From assembly GCA_910577585.1 (NCBI GenBank), contig CAJTNN010000013.1, forward strand, positions 3,923-67,922: 64,000 nt of DNA, read 5' to 3'. The stretch's first letter is position 1. Each line of letters begins with the position of its first letter. This document shows, piece by piece, positions 34,331 through 43,700 of this stretch. The stretch is from an uncultured Muribaculaceae bacterium. Lineage in GTDB: Bacteria > Bacteroidota > Bacteroidia > Bacteroidales > Muribaculaceae. A program made the position numbers and the translations under genes. The notes under the pieces were generated by a model. The model did no database searches, had not been told where the DNA came from, and worked only from the letters and a program-made list of their open reading frames with translations.

Positions 34331-34341
34331 ACCGCCGTTCT

Positions 34342-35112
34342 TTACTTTTTATTCCAAGGGAAGAAATATTGACCTTTGCCGCGCGTGATGCGCCCGTACT
34401 GCACGGCATTGCGCGGACACACATGATAGCATCCGCAACAGCTCATGCAATTATCCCCCCACACCGGCTGACGATCCTTCATGGCAATATTCTTCACCGG
34501 GCAAACCTCCACGCACTTACGGCAACCGACGCACGCGTCCGTGGCTACCCATCGCGACGGCGTGATTCCCCAGCGCTTGAACAGCGGATACACCACGCCC
34601 GTCTTAAGGCGAGGCCAACTCCCGACAGTGACATCCACCACCGGAGCATCTGCCAGAATCTTCTCTGCCACGGCGTCTACCCTCTTCTCATACTCACTCA
34701 GTTTGCGCCGCTCTACCTCTACCGGATCCACAGAGAAACCCGGCAGCAACACATAATTGTTGGGCATTATCACATCACAGAATCCCCGAAAGTCAAGCCC
34801 GGCACCGACCACACACTTTCTGAACATCTCAGGGGCCCGGGCCACCTCATCGCCACATGTGGCCACACCCCATACCGCTACCCGCCCGGCGCACTCCTCT
34901 ACAAAAGATGCATTCAACGAACGGATATAGTCAAGCACTATCGGAGGCACACCCCACGAATATATCGGGAATACGAATATCAGCCGGCGCCCCTCGAAGC
35001 GCAACTCAAGCGGAGAGACCGCCATCAGCGCTTGCAAAGGTTCGCCAAGCCTCTCGGCGAGCCCGCGGGCCACCGCCGCACTGTTGCCGGTGCCTGAAAA
35101 GTATATTATCAT
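34342..35112 (-). CDS. EFR1-family ferredoxin with flavodoxin domain
   Basis: The 256-aa electron carrier has an N-terminal flavodoxin-like domain (YFSGTGNSAAVA at residues 4-15 binds the FMN phosphate) and a C-terminal two-cluster ferredoxin with CVGCRKCVEVCP and CMSCCGCYHVCP, the ligands of two 4Fe-4S clusters. It should be cytoplasmic; its redox partner is unknown. The ATG overlaps the holA stop by 4 bases, so both are translationally coupled. Confidence 0.88.
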   Translation of the reverse strand: MIIYFSGTGNSAAVARGLAERLGEPLQALMAVSPLELRFEGRRLIFVFPIYSWGVPPIVLDYIRSLNASFVEECAGRVAVWGVATCGDEVARAPEMFRKCVVGAGLDFRGFCDVIMPNNYVLLPGFSVDPVEVERRKLSEYEKRVDAVAEKILADAPVVDVTVGSWPRLKTGVVYPLFKRWGITPSRWVATDACVGCRKCVEVCPVKNIAMKDRQPVWGDNCMSCCGCYHVCPRNAVQYGRITRGKGQYFFPWNKK

Positions 35113-36149
35113 CTGGCAGTGAATATGTTATAGATAAGTTCGAGGAGAAGGTCGTACTCTTTCTGAAAAGAATTTATACCCTTAGACTTGGCATCAAACT
35201 CACGCAGCAGATGCACCGCCCGCACAGCCTGCCGCGCAGTATAGCGCTGCATCGCCCGGCGATAGTCAGCAAGAGCATAAGAGTTCTTCAATTCAAGCGC
35301 AGCCATCAGGGCCGCATCGCTTTTGTCGGCGGCCAGAAGGGCCACCACCAGTTTGGAGTAGAAGGTGAAGAGAGTGCCAGTGGTCACCACCGTAGGATTC
35401 GCCTTCGGATTGGAAGCGAAATACTTCACTATCTTCAGACACCGGTCATACTCCTTGCCGGCAAGGGCCGACTGGAGTTCGAAGTTATTGAAGTCTTTCG
35501 ATATGCCGATGTTCTGCTCTATCAGTTCGGGAGTAATCTGGGCAAGTTTATCACCACCGGCCACAATCAGCTTGTCGATTTCGCCAAATAGCTTCGACAG
35601 CGAAGTGCCGAGATACTCCTTTAGCATCACCATCGCCTTCTCCTGAATACCGATTCGCCGGGCGGTGCAATACTCCTTTATCGGGCCATCAAGCTGATAA
35701 TCGCGCAGCTTCGGACTCTTGAAGACCACGCTCCCGGCCTTGGCTGCGGCCTTCATGAGTTTGGAGGTGGCCGATAGGTCACCACCCTTATAGACCACCA
35801 CCAGCACATTCGACTCCACAGGGCGCGCCACATATTCAGCCAATCCATCAAGAGCCGCCTTGGCATTGGTCATGCTCTGCGCCTCCTTCAGAAGCACTAT
35901 CTTACGGTCGGCCATAAATGGATATTGCTGGCAGGCAGCTATCAATGCCGCGATGTCGGCCTCCTGGCCATACATGGTGGTAAAGTTGAAATCCTTCTCG
36001 TCATCCTTTACCACATGAGTCTCAAGGGCCTCCACAATCCGGTCTATATAATATGGTTCCTCACCCATCAGGAGATATACGGGCGAGAACTCCCGCTTGC
36101 GGATTGCCGTCATCAGGGCCGAAAATTGCGATGCCTGGGTCTTTGCCAT
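35109..36149 (-). CDS. holA: DNA polymerase III subunit delta
   Basis: Delta opens the beta clamp in the clamp-loader complex. MAKTQASQFSALM at 36149 is the likely start; an upstream frame to 36221 is not family-like. The 346-aa protein shows SPVYLLMGEEPYYIDRIVEAL (about 22-42) and the LVVVYKGGD and LKEYLGTSLSKLFGEIDKLI segments of HolA, with no Walker A as expected. It overlaps the EFR1 start by 4 bases. Confidence 0.9.
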   Translation of the reverse strand: MAKTQASQFSALMTAIRKREFSPVYLLMGEEPYYIDRIVEALETHVVKDDEKDFNFTTMYGQEADIAALIAACQQYPFMADRKIVLLKEAQSMTNAKAALDGLAEYVARPVESNVLVVVYKGGDLSATSKLMKAAAKAGSVVFKSPKLRDYQLDGPIKEYCTARRIGIQEKAMVMLKEYLGTSLSKLFGEIDKLIVAGGDKLAQITPELIEQNIGISKDFNNFELQSALAGKEYDRCLKIVKYFASNPKANPTVVTTGTLFTFYSKLVVALLAADKSDAALMAALELKNSYALADYRRAMQRYTARQAVRAVHLLREFDAKSKGINSFQKEYDLLLELIYNIFTAR

Positions 36150-36192
36150 AGGTAGGGTCAGTGTGAATATTGCTCGATAATGCTGATATGTA

Positions 36193-37110
36193 TCAATATG
36201 AAGAGCTATCGATGCTCTCACATTTCGCGGCTTGTCGGGCCACGAAGAAGTATCTGTAGCCGAAGATAAAGAAGATCACCAATGCCGCAAGGCTCACGAC
36301 GCCCCATATCGGGAAACCATCGCGCACCACACCCCACGAATCAGCATCACCCTCGATCACGCCACGCTCAGATAGCCATGTAGCCACGACCACTATACTG
36401 TTGTTGAGCGCATGAGCGAAGACTCCGGGCCATAGCGAACCGCTCGAGTAGAGCAGATAACCGAAGAATGCACCTAAAAGCAGTCTCGGAAAGAAACCGA
36501 AAAACTGCAGATGCACAGCAGAAAAAATCACTGCCGATATCCATATTGCCCACTGACGCATCGGCGGATAGATGTCGAGCGAACGCTGCAACGCTCCCCG
36601 GAAAAGCATCTCCTCACCAAAGCCTGTGAGTACGCCTATAACAAGGATTCCGGAGAGCAACACCCATATGGAATCGCCTGCAAGCACCGTGGCCACGACC
36701 TTGCCGTTCATCTCCTCCATCTGACGCATATAGTTCTCAAGCGGAGCCAAGGCCTCGGGGAGAGTCATCAATGAATTGTAGTATATCAGCTGATTGAGAA
36801 AAGGCATCGCCAAGGCATACACGATGAGCACACCCACAAAAGGGCGCCACGTCACACTCTGGGTCAATCCTAAGAAACCGGCCGGGCGGCGACTCACAAA
36901 CTTAGCCACTACCGCAGCTGTGCCGGCAAACGCCAGAAGCGCCTGCACAGCCGACTGACACAGATAACCAGCCCGGCTCGACGGCGGGAAGAATCCGCCG
37001 ACCCACATGGCAAGCGCCCCTGTAAGGATCAGCATGACGAAGAATACGCCTGCCAGAATCAGCAGGGCGCGAAGCATTTGCGAGGTGCTGTCAGTTTTGG
37101 ATATATGCAT
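36193..37110 (-). CDS. CPBP-family intramembrane glutamic protease
   Basis: The start MHISKTDSTSQML at 37110 is preferred; the frame upstream runs through lptB sequence. The 305-aa product has about eight membrane segments and the CPBP/Rce1 motifs: GFGEEMLFRG (double Glu with Arg), FSAVHLQFFGFFPRLL (His) and FAHALNNS (His and Asn). Such enzymes process prenylated or bacteriocin-like substrates; the substrate here is unknown. It starts 4 bases past the lptB stop. Confidence 0.88.
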   Translation of the reverse strand: MHISKTDSTSQMLRALLILAGVFFVMLILTGALAMWVGGFFPPSSRAGYLCQSAVQALLAFAGTAAVVAKFVSRRPAGFLGLTQSVTWRPFVGVLIVYALAMPFLNQLIYYNSLMTLPEALAPLENYMRQMEEMNGKVVATVLAGDSIWVLLSGILVIGVLTGFGEEMLFRGALQRSLDIYPPMRQWAIWISAVIFSAVHLQFFGFFPRLLLGAFFGYLLYSSGSLWPGVFAHALNNSIVVVATWLSERGVIEGDADSWGVVRDGFPIWGVVSLAALVIFFIFGYRYFFVARQAAKCESIDSSSY

Positions 37111-37114
37111 AGGC

Positions 37115-38071
37115 TCAATCAAATTTCTTGCGGCGGAACATGAAGTTGCGTCCCAGATACTTCTCACGCACCACGGGATTCTCGGCCAACTCCTCAGATG
37201 TGCCCTGGAAAAGTATCTTCCCCTCAAAGAGCAGATAGGCGCGGTCGGTAATCGAGAGTGTCTCAGGTGCGTTATGGTCGGTGATAAGTATGCCGATATT
37301 CTTATCCTTCAGCTTATACACCACCGATTGAATCTCCTCTACGGCAATCGGGTCGACCCCCGCAAAGGGTTCGTCGAGCATGATGAACTTCGGATTAATC
37401 GCCAGGCAACGGGCAATTTCAGTGCGGCGTCGCTCGCCGCCCGAGAGTCGGTCGCCGAGATTCTTGCGCACCTTCTGCAGACTGAACTCATCGATGAGCG
37501 ACTCGAGTTTCTCATGCTGTTCCTGACGCGTCATATTCGTCATCTCAAGCACCGCCCGGATATTATCCTCTACCGTAAGTTTGCGAAACACCGAGGCCTC
37601 CTGTGCCAGATAGCCAATGCCAAGCTGCGCACGCTTATACACCGGCAGCGACGTAATCTCCTTATCATCGAGAAAAATCTTGCCGGCATTCGGAGTGATC
37701 AGTCCTACGGTCATATAGAATGTTGTGGTCTTGCCGGCACCATTCGGTCCGAGAAGTCCCACAATCTCACCCTGAGTGACATCGATACTGACCTGGTTGG
37801 CCACCGTGCGGCGGCCGTAGCGCTTCACCAGATTCTCGGTGCGCAGCACCCCAAGCACAGGTTGAGCATCAGCCTCATGCCCCTCAGCCACAGATATCTG
37901 CATATCAGGCTCGACATTCGCGGCGCCATCGCCCACAGCCGCTGCCTCTGCTTCAGCCTCCTGCTCAAGATGCTCTACCTGCTCAGACTGCGCGGGCGTC
38001 AGCGCGGGCACCTGAGACTCCGGCTGCACATCACTTCCAGACTTATTCTTTGACTTAAACCACATTTTCAC
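37115..38071 (-). CDS. lptB: LPS export ABC transporter ATPase LptB
   Basis: LptB powers extraction of LPS from the inner membrane by LptFG. The ABC domain (about 75-318) has Walker A GPNGAGKT (108-115), Q-loop YLAQEASVFRKL, signature LSGGERRR, Walker B FIMLDEPF and the H-loop ITDHN. An unusual N-terminal extension of ~72 acidic, Ala/Glu-rich residues precedes it. The ATG overlaps the udk stop by 4 bases, supporting the long start; a shorter start such as Met57 (MQISVAEG) is possible. Confidence 0.92.
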   Translation of the reverse strand: MKMWFKSKNKSGSDVQPESQVPALTPAQSEQVEHLEQEAEAEAAAVGDGAANVEPDMQISVAEGHEADAQPVLGVLRTENLVKRYGRRTVANQVSIDVTQGEIVGLLGPNGAGKTTTFYMTVGLITPNAGKIFLDDKEITSLPVYKRAQLGIGYLAQEASVFRKLTVEDNIRAVLEMTNMTRQEQHEKLESLIDEFSLQKVRKNLGDRLSGGERRRTEIARCLAINPKFIMLDEPFAGVDPIAVEEIQSVVYKLKDKNIGILITDHNAPETLSITDRAYLLFEGKILFQGTSEELAENPVVREKYLGRNFMFRRKKFD

Positions 38072-38691
38072 TTCGCGTAGAATGAAGGGAGAAGCGAGCG
38101 TATATAGTCGGTCAGCAGCTTGATAGCCACACGATTATGTCCGCCCTGCGGAATTATCAGATCGGCATAGCGCTTCGAAGGCTCGATATGCAGCTCATGC
38201 ATCGGCTTGAGCACCGACTGATAGCGGTCAATCACCATCTGCGGCGTGCGTCCGCGCTCGATGCAGTCGCGGTGTATCACGCGGATCAATCGGTCGTCGG
38301 GGTCAGCATCTACAAAGACCTTCACATCCATCATGTCGCGCAGTTCGCGGTCGGTGAGCACGAGTATACCCTCTACGACCACCACCTCGCGCGGCTCGAC
38401 ATGCACTGTCTCAGGCTGACGCGAACATGTGATGAAGTCATACGTAGGCATCTCAATCGGCACCCCGGCCTTGAGCTGACGCAACTGGCGGGTGAGCAGA
38501 CTCCACTCGATGGCCGCCGGTTCGTCGAAGTTTATCTTGCGGCGCTCCTCGAGCGGTATATGCGGATTATCATTATAATAACTATCCTGCGGAATCACGG
38601 CCACCTCATCCTTCGGAAGTGACTCAATGATTTTCCTGACCACAGTGGTCTTTCCGGAACCGGTGCCCCCGGCTATCCCTATTATCAACAT
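38068..38691 (-). CDS. udk: Uridine kinase
   Basis: Udk phosphorylates uridine and cytidine in pyrimidine salvage. The 207-aa protein has the P-loop GGTGSGKT (8-15), QDSYYND (about 36-42), FDEPAAIEW and RVIHRDCIERGRT near 150. It is the first gene of the udk-lptB-CPBP-holA-EFR1-merR series with overlapping or near-overlapping junctions. Confidence 0.93.
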   Translation of the reverse strand: MLIIGIAGGTGSGKTTVVRKIIESLPKDEVAVIPQDSYYNDNPHIPLEERRKINFDEPAAIEWSLLTRQLRQLKAGVPIEMPTYDFITCSRQPETVHVEPREVVVVEGILVLTDRELRDMMDVKVFVDADPDDRLIRVIHRDCIERGRTPQMVIDRYQSVLKPMHELHIEPSKRYADLIIPQGGHNRVAIKLLTDYIRSLLPSFYAK

Positions 38692-38797
38692 ATCCTATTC
38701 ATTTAAGCAGCACCTCAAATCGAGCCGCCGCTGATAAATACATACCGACCGAAGTCGGTTAAACTTTTTACGACAGAGTTTAGACTAAGGCATTTCA

Positions 38798-39574
38798 TCA
38801 TTTTCCGGCCTCCGACTCGCGCTCAAGCACGAGCTTAACCTCCTGGAAGAGCTTCGATGCAAACACAAAGTCGTTAAGACTCTGCGACTTTGAGCGGAAG
38901 ATATTCTTGTCGTTGCCTATCCAGTCGCAATGGCCCTTATTGATAAACACGATATTCTCACCTATACCCAGCACTGAGTTCATGTCGTGGGTGTTGATGA
39001 CCGTGGTCATGCCATATTCATGGGTAATGTCAGAGAGAAGTTCATCAATCAGAATCGAGGTCTTCGGGTCAAGACCGGAGTTGGGCTCGTCGCAGAAAAG
39101 ATACTTCGGATTCAGCGCTATGGCGCGGGCAATCGCCACACGTTTCTGCATGCCTCCCGAAATCTCCGACGGATATTTGTTGTCGGCATTCGTCAGCCCC
39201 ACACGCTCGATACAGAAATGCGCCCTCTCAAGCTGCTCCTTATAACTCATCGACGAGAGCATCTTGAGCGGGAACATCACATTGCCCAGCACCGTCTCAT
39301 TGTCAAACAGAGCCGAGCCCTGGAAGAGCATTCCTATCTCGGTGCGCAGCTGACGCCGCTCATCATTGTTCATGTTGCGTATGGCGCGGCCGTCGTAAAG
39401 AATCGCACCCTCTTCGGGACGAAGCAGACCGATCAGACACTTCATGAACACCGTCTTGCCCGAACCGCTCTGACCGATAATCAGATTTGTCTTGCCCGTC
39501 TCGAATGTGGCGTTTATATCATATAGAATCCGCTGGCCATCAAACCATTTGGATACATTTTCAGCTTTAATCAT
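38798..39574 (-). CDS. MlaF-type ABC transporter ATPase
   Basis: The 258-aa ATPase pairs with the MlaE-like permease encoded just upstream. Walker A GQSGSGKT (34-41), the ISGGMQKR signature, CDEPNSGLDP and the ITHEYG...INTHDM H-loop region are visible. SGLDPKTS is typical of MlaF. It should energise retrograde or anterograde phospholipid transport between membranes. The gene starts 56 bases after the mlaE stop. Confidence 0.9.
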   Translation of the reverse strand: MIKAENVSKWFDGQRILYDINATFETGKTNLIIGQSGSGKTVFMKCLIGLLRPEEGAILYDGRAIRNMNNDERRQLRTEIGMLFQGSALFDNETVLGNVMFPLKMLSSMSYKEQLERAHFCIERVGLTNADNKYPSEISGGMQKRVAIARAIALNPKYLFCDEPNSGLDPKTSILIDELLSDITHEYGMTTVINTHDMNSVLGIGENIVFINKGHCDWIGNDKNIFRSKSQSLNDFVFASKLFQEVKLVLERESEAGK

Positions 39575-39630
39575 CTCTTTTGTAGATTGATTCAGGTAGC
39601 CGGCTTATTTAACCCGCTACTCCATTTTTA

Positions 39631-40422
39631 TTATTGAAGCAGAAGCTTGGTGAGAATCACGTCGGCAAGCAGAATGAGTATCGAACTTGCCACCACGGCA
39701 TTTGTACTCGCCTTGCCCACCTCGAGCGAACCGCCCTTCACATAATAGCCATAGAAAGCGGCTACCGACGTGATGATGTAGGCAAACACCACGGTCTTGA
39801 TAATGCCATACCATACATACCATTCATTGAAGAATGACTGGATACCGAAGATATAGTTCTCCACCGTAAGCATCGTCGTGAACTCAGCTATAAGCCAGCC
39901 ACCTATCAGACCGAAAAACATCGAGAAGATGCACAACACCGGCACAAACAACACGAAGCCTATTATCTTAGGCAACACGATGAAGCAGGCCGAATTGATG
40001 CCCATAATCTCCATCGCGTCAATCTGTTCGGTGACACGCATCGTGCCTATCTCAGAGGCGATGTTACTGCCCACCTTGCCGGCAAGAATCAGACACATCA
40101 TCGTGCTCGAGAACTCCAGAAGCAGAATCTCGCGTGTGGCCAGACCGGTCGAGTATGAGGGTATGAGAGGCGAAACGATATTGATTGTCATCTGGATACA
40201 TATCACAGCGCCGATAAAGAGGGATATGATAAGCACCAGCGGAATCGAATCCACACCAAGCTTATTGATTTCAAACACTACCGATTTGAGAAATACCTTC
40301 CATTTCTCGGGCACTCTGAACACCTGCGTCATGAAGGTGCAGTATTTGCCGAATGTCTTTATTGATGATACTATCATGTCTGCAGTCAAGTATTGATTGT
40401 CGTCTTTGGGTCGGGAACTCAT
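39631..40422 (-). CDS. MlaE-type ABC transporter permease
   Basis: The 263-aa permease has five to six membrane segments and the MlaE family core, including FIGAVICIQMTINI (about 69-82), LILAGKVGSNIASEIGTMRVTEQIDAMEIMGI (split here across the loop about 113-143) and a C-terminal YVKGGSLEVGKAST loop. It forms the membrane part of the MCE/Mla lipid transporter. No MCE gene is attached, unlike many Bacteroidetes mlaEFD loci; the one in this window is at 7.8 kb. Confidence 0.9.
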   Translation of the reverse strand: MSSRPKDDNQYLTADMIVSSIKTFGKYCTFMTQVFRVPEKWKVFLKSVVFEINKLGVDSIPLVLIISLFIGAVICIQMTINIVSPLIPSYSTGLATREILLLEFSSTMMCLILAGKVGSNIASEIGTMRVTEQIDAMEIMGINSACFIVLPKIIGFVLFVPVLCIFSMFFGLIGGWLIAEFTTMLTVENYIFGIQSFFNEWYVWYGIIKTVVFAYIITSVAAFYGYYVKGGSLEVGKASTNAVVASSILILLADVILTKLLLQ

Positions 40423-40497
40423 CGTGACTCGTCATGCCGTCAGGCGGATGCCCGGCCGCGATGGGTTCGCACAGGTGTCTTTGCAGCCACCAAAGTA

Positions 40498-40505
40498 CAA
40501 AATTA
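40498..40505 (-). promoter_or_regulatory. -7 element of mlaE
   Basis: CAAAATTA on plus is TAATTTTG on minus, 76 bases upstream of the mlaE start. Confidence 0.55.
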
Positions 40506-40643
40506 CTAAATTCTTCGCGATTGACTCAATTTTTCACCCAAAATTTCATTTTCCGATTGATTTGACACTCTATCACACACGCCACACACACGCCTCACAC
40601 TTTGCATATTATCAACCCGATTGAGCCACAATGTCATTCTCCA

Positions 40644-40675
40644 TTTGGATATTTAAACAATTATTTGTAATTTTG
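40644..40675 (+). promoter_or_regulatory. gltB promoter
   Basis: TTTG (40644-40647), a 20-base spacer and TAATTTTG (40668-40675) match the Bacteroidetes consensus. The predicted start of transcription near 40682 leaves a leader of ~59 nt before the ATG at 40741. Confidence 0.8.
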
Positions 40676-40740
40676 CATCCGATTTAGCTATCATTTTGAT
40701 TCAACCACTGCTCTCCGGTTGGCAAACTGAAATTCCACTT

Positions 40741-43700
40741 ATGACAAATGACTTCCTCATCCGCAATGCAGAGTCCAAGGGCCTGTATTCATCTGATTAC
40801 GAACATGATGGCTGTGGCGTAGGCCTGGTAGTGAAAATAGATGGCAGCAAGCATCATTATATCGTTGACCAAGGTCTGTCGGTGCTTGAACACATGGCAC
40901 ACCGCGGGGCTGAGGGTGCCGACGACAAGACCGGCGACGGCGCCGGAATAATGGTGCAGATTCCTCACGAATATATCCTTCTCAACGGCATACCGGTGCC
41001 TGAAAAGGGACGATATGGTGTCGGAATGGTTTTCCTGCCTCAGGATGAGGCCGACCGAACCCGATTCGAGGCTATCATCGACCGTGAAATCAAGGCTCAG
41101 GGTCTATTCCTGATGCACACCCGCGATGTGCCTGTAGACTCTGACGTCCTTGGCGAGGATGCCCTCGTCACCGAGCCGCTTATCCGCCAATACTTCATCG
41201 TGGGCTGCGACAACCAGGAACGACTGGAGGGACTGCTCTACGTGATACGCAAACGCATCGAGCAACGGGTGCTCGATGCTGAGGATATCGCCGACAAGGA
41301 TGCCTGCTACGTGGTGAGTCTCTCTACACGCACACTCATCTACAAGGGTATGCTCTCATCGCTGCAGCTCCGCAAATATTTCAAAGACCTGCAGAGTCCA
41401 TACTTCACAAGCGCCATAGCGCTTGTGCATTCCCGCTTCTCGACCAACACCTTCCCCACCTGGCGGCTCGCCCAGCCATTCCGCCTGATCGGCCACAATG
41501 GCGAAATCAACACCATACGCGGCAACCGCTTCTGGATGTCGACACGCGAGGCCGTCATTCAACCCGAGAATCTTGGCGAGATGAAGAATATCGGCCAGGT
41601 GATACAACCCGGCATGAGCGACAGTGCATCGTTTGACAATGCCTTGGAATTCTTCGTACGCTCGGGCATGAGTCTGCCACATGCGCTGGCTATGCTTGTG
41701 CCTGAAAGCATCAATGACCAGAACCCACTCTCGCGCCGTCTCAAGGCATTCTATGAGTACCACTCCATCTTCATGGCCCCGTGGGATGGCCCGGCAGCCA
41801 TCATTTTCTCCGACGGACGATATGCCGGTGGCACTCTCGACCGCAACGGTCTGCGCCCGGCGCGTATGGTCATCACAAAGAACGGCGAACTCGTGATAGC
41901 CTCCGAGACCGGAGCCCTCGCCATCGAGCCCGAGAATATCGAACGCACATCGCGACTCAAACCGGGCAAGATTCTTATGGTCGACACCGAGAAGGGTGAG
42001 ATACTCATCGACCGCGACATCAAGCAGGCTCTGGCCAGCGAACACCCCTATGCCGAATGGCTCAACGAACACCGCATCGTGCTGAGCCAGCTGCGCAGCG
42101 GTCGCAAGGTGAGCCATGAGGTCGACCAGCCCCTGCGGGCCATGACCGCCTTCGGATACAACACCGAAGAGATTGAGCGCATCATCATGCCTATGGCCAT
42201 GAATGGACAGGAACCCACAGCCTCGATGGGCAATGATGCCCCGCCGGCCATTCTATCGGCCATGCCGCAGCGATTCTTCAATTATTTCCGCCAGCAGTTC
42301 GCTCAGGTCACCAATCCTCCGATCGACCCGCTCCGTGAGGAACTCGTAATGTCGCTCACAAGCTATGTGGGGGCGGTGCGCAAGAATATCCTCCAGCCCT
42401 CAGCCGAGCTCTGCAATGTGGTGATGATGCCCTCGCCCATCGTGTCGGACACCGAGCTCGATATTCTGCGCCATCTGCAATATAAGGGATTCACCACACG
42501 CACCATCCCCATGACCTTCGAGGCCGAAGGGGGTGTGACTGCATTCGAATCGGCGCTCGACCATCTCTGTGCCGAGGCTGAGGATGCTGTCGACAATGGC
42601 TACAACTATATCATTCTCTCCGACCGCAATATCTCTGCACGCCATGCTCCGATTCCATCGCTGCTTGCAATGTCGGCGGTGCATCATCATCTCGTGAACC
42701 GCCGCAAGCGCTCGCAGATAGCAATCATCGTCGAGAGCGGCGAGGTGTCGGAGGTGATGCATGTGGCTCTGCTCATGGGCTTCGGCGCGAGTGCCGTAAA
42801 TCCCTACATGGCATTCGCCATACTGAAGGACCTCGTCAATCAGAAGAGACTTCAGCTCGACTATGAGGGGGCCGAACAGCACTATATCAAGGCCATCAAC
42901 AAGGGGATTCTGAAGATTATGTCGAAGATGGGCATATCCACCATCCGCAGCTATCGCGGCTGTGCTCTTTTTGAGGCCTTAGGGGTAAGCTCGCGTGTCT
43001 TGAGCCGATACATGGGTGGCGGCCATTCAGCCATCGAAGGAATAGAGATTGAGGATATCGCAGCCGAAGCTCTCGCGCGCCACGCGCAGGCATTCGCCTC
43101 GGCCGACGAACCCGAACCGCGCGATTTCGGCAACTACCGGTTCCGCCGCGATGGCGAGCTGCACGCATGGAATCCGCAGGTGGTGAAGGCTCTGCAGACA
43201 GCCACAAAGAATGGCGACTTCGAGGTGTTTGATAATTTCGTGGCTCTGGTTGAAGAGAAGGAGCAACCCATACTGCTACGCGACCTTATGCGCGTGCAGA
43301 GCGACCGTGCGCCGATAAGCATCGATGATGTGGAGAGTGAGGAGTCGCTTATGCGACGCTTCTGCGCCGAGGCTATGTCGTATGGCGCCATCAGCAAGGA
43401 GGCGCATGAGGCGATTGCGATAGCCATGAATGCCATCGGAGGCATGAGCAACTGCGGCGAGGGTGGCGAAGAGGCCTACCGTAATGCCGTGGCACCCGAC
43501 GGCACATCTTCACGCAGCCGTGTGCGTCAGGTGGCTTCAGGCCGATTCGGCGTGGATGCCGAATACCTTGTCAACGCCGATGAGATTCAGATCAAGGTGG
43601 CACAAGGGGCCAAACCTGGTGAGGGTGGTCAGCTGCCCGGCTTCAAGGTTGATGAGGTAATCGCACGTATGCGCCGCTCGATGCCGGGCATAACACTTAT

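Larger units (their letters stand above)
40423..40740. other. Divergent promoter region mlaE / gltB
   Basis: A leftward TAATTTTG (40498-40505) and a rightward near-consensus promoter (40644-40675) lie in this gap. An AT-rich CACAC-containing segment (40570-40600) shows nothing else. Confidence 0.6.
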
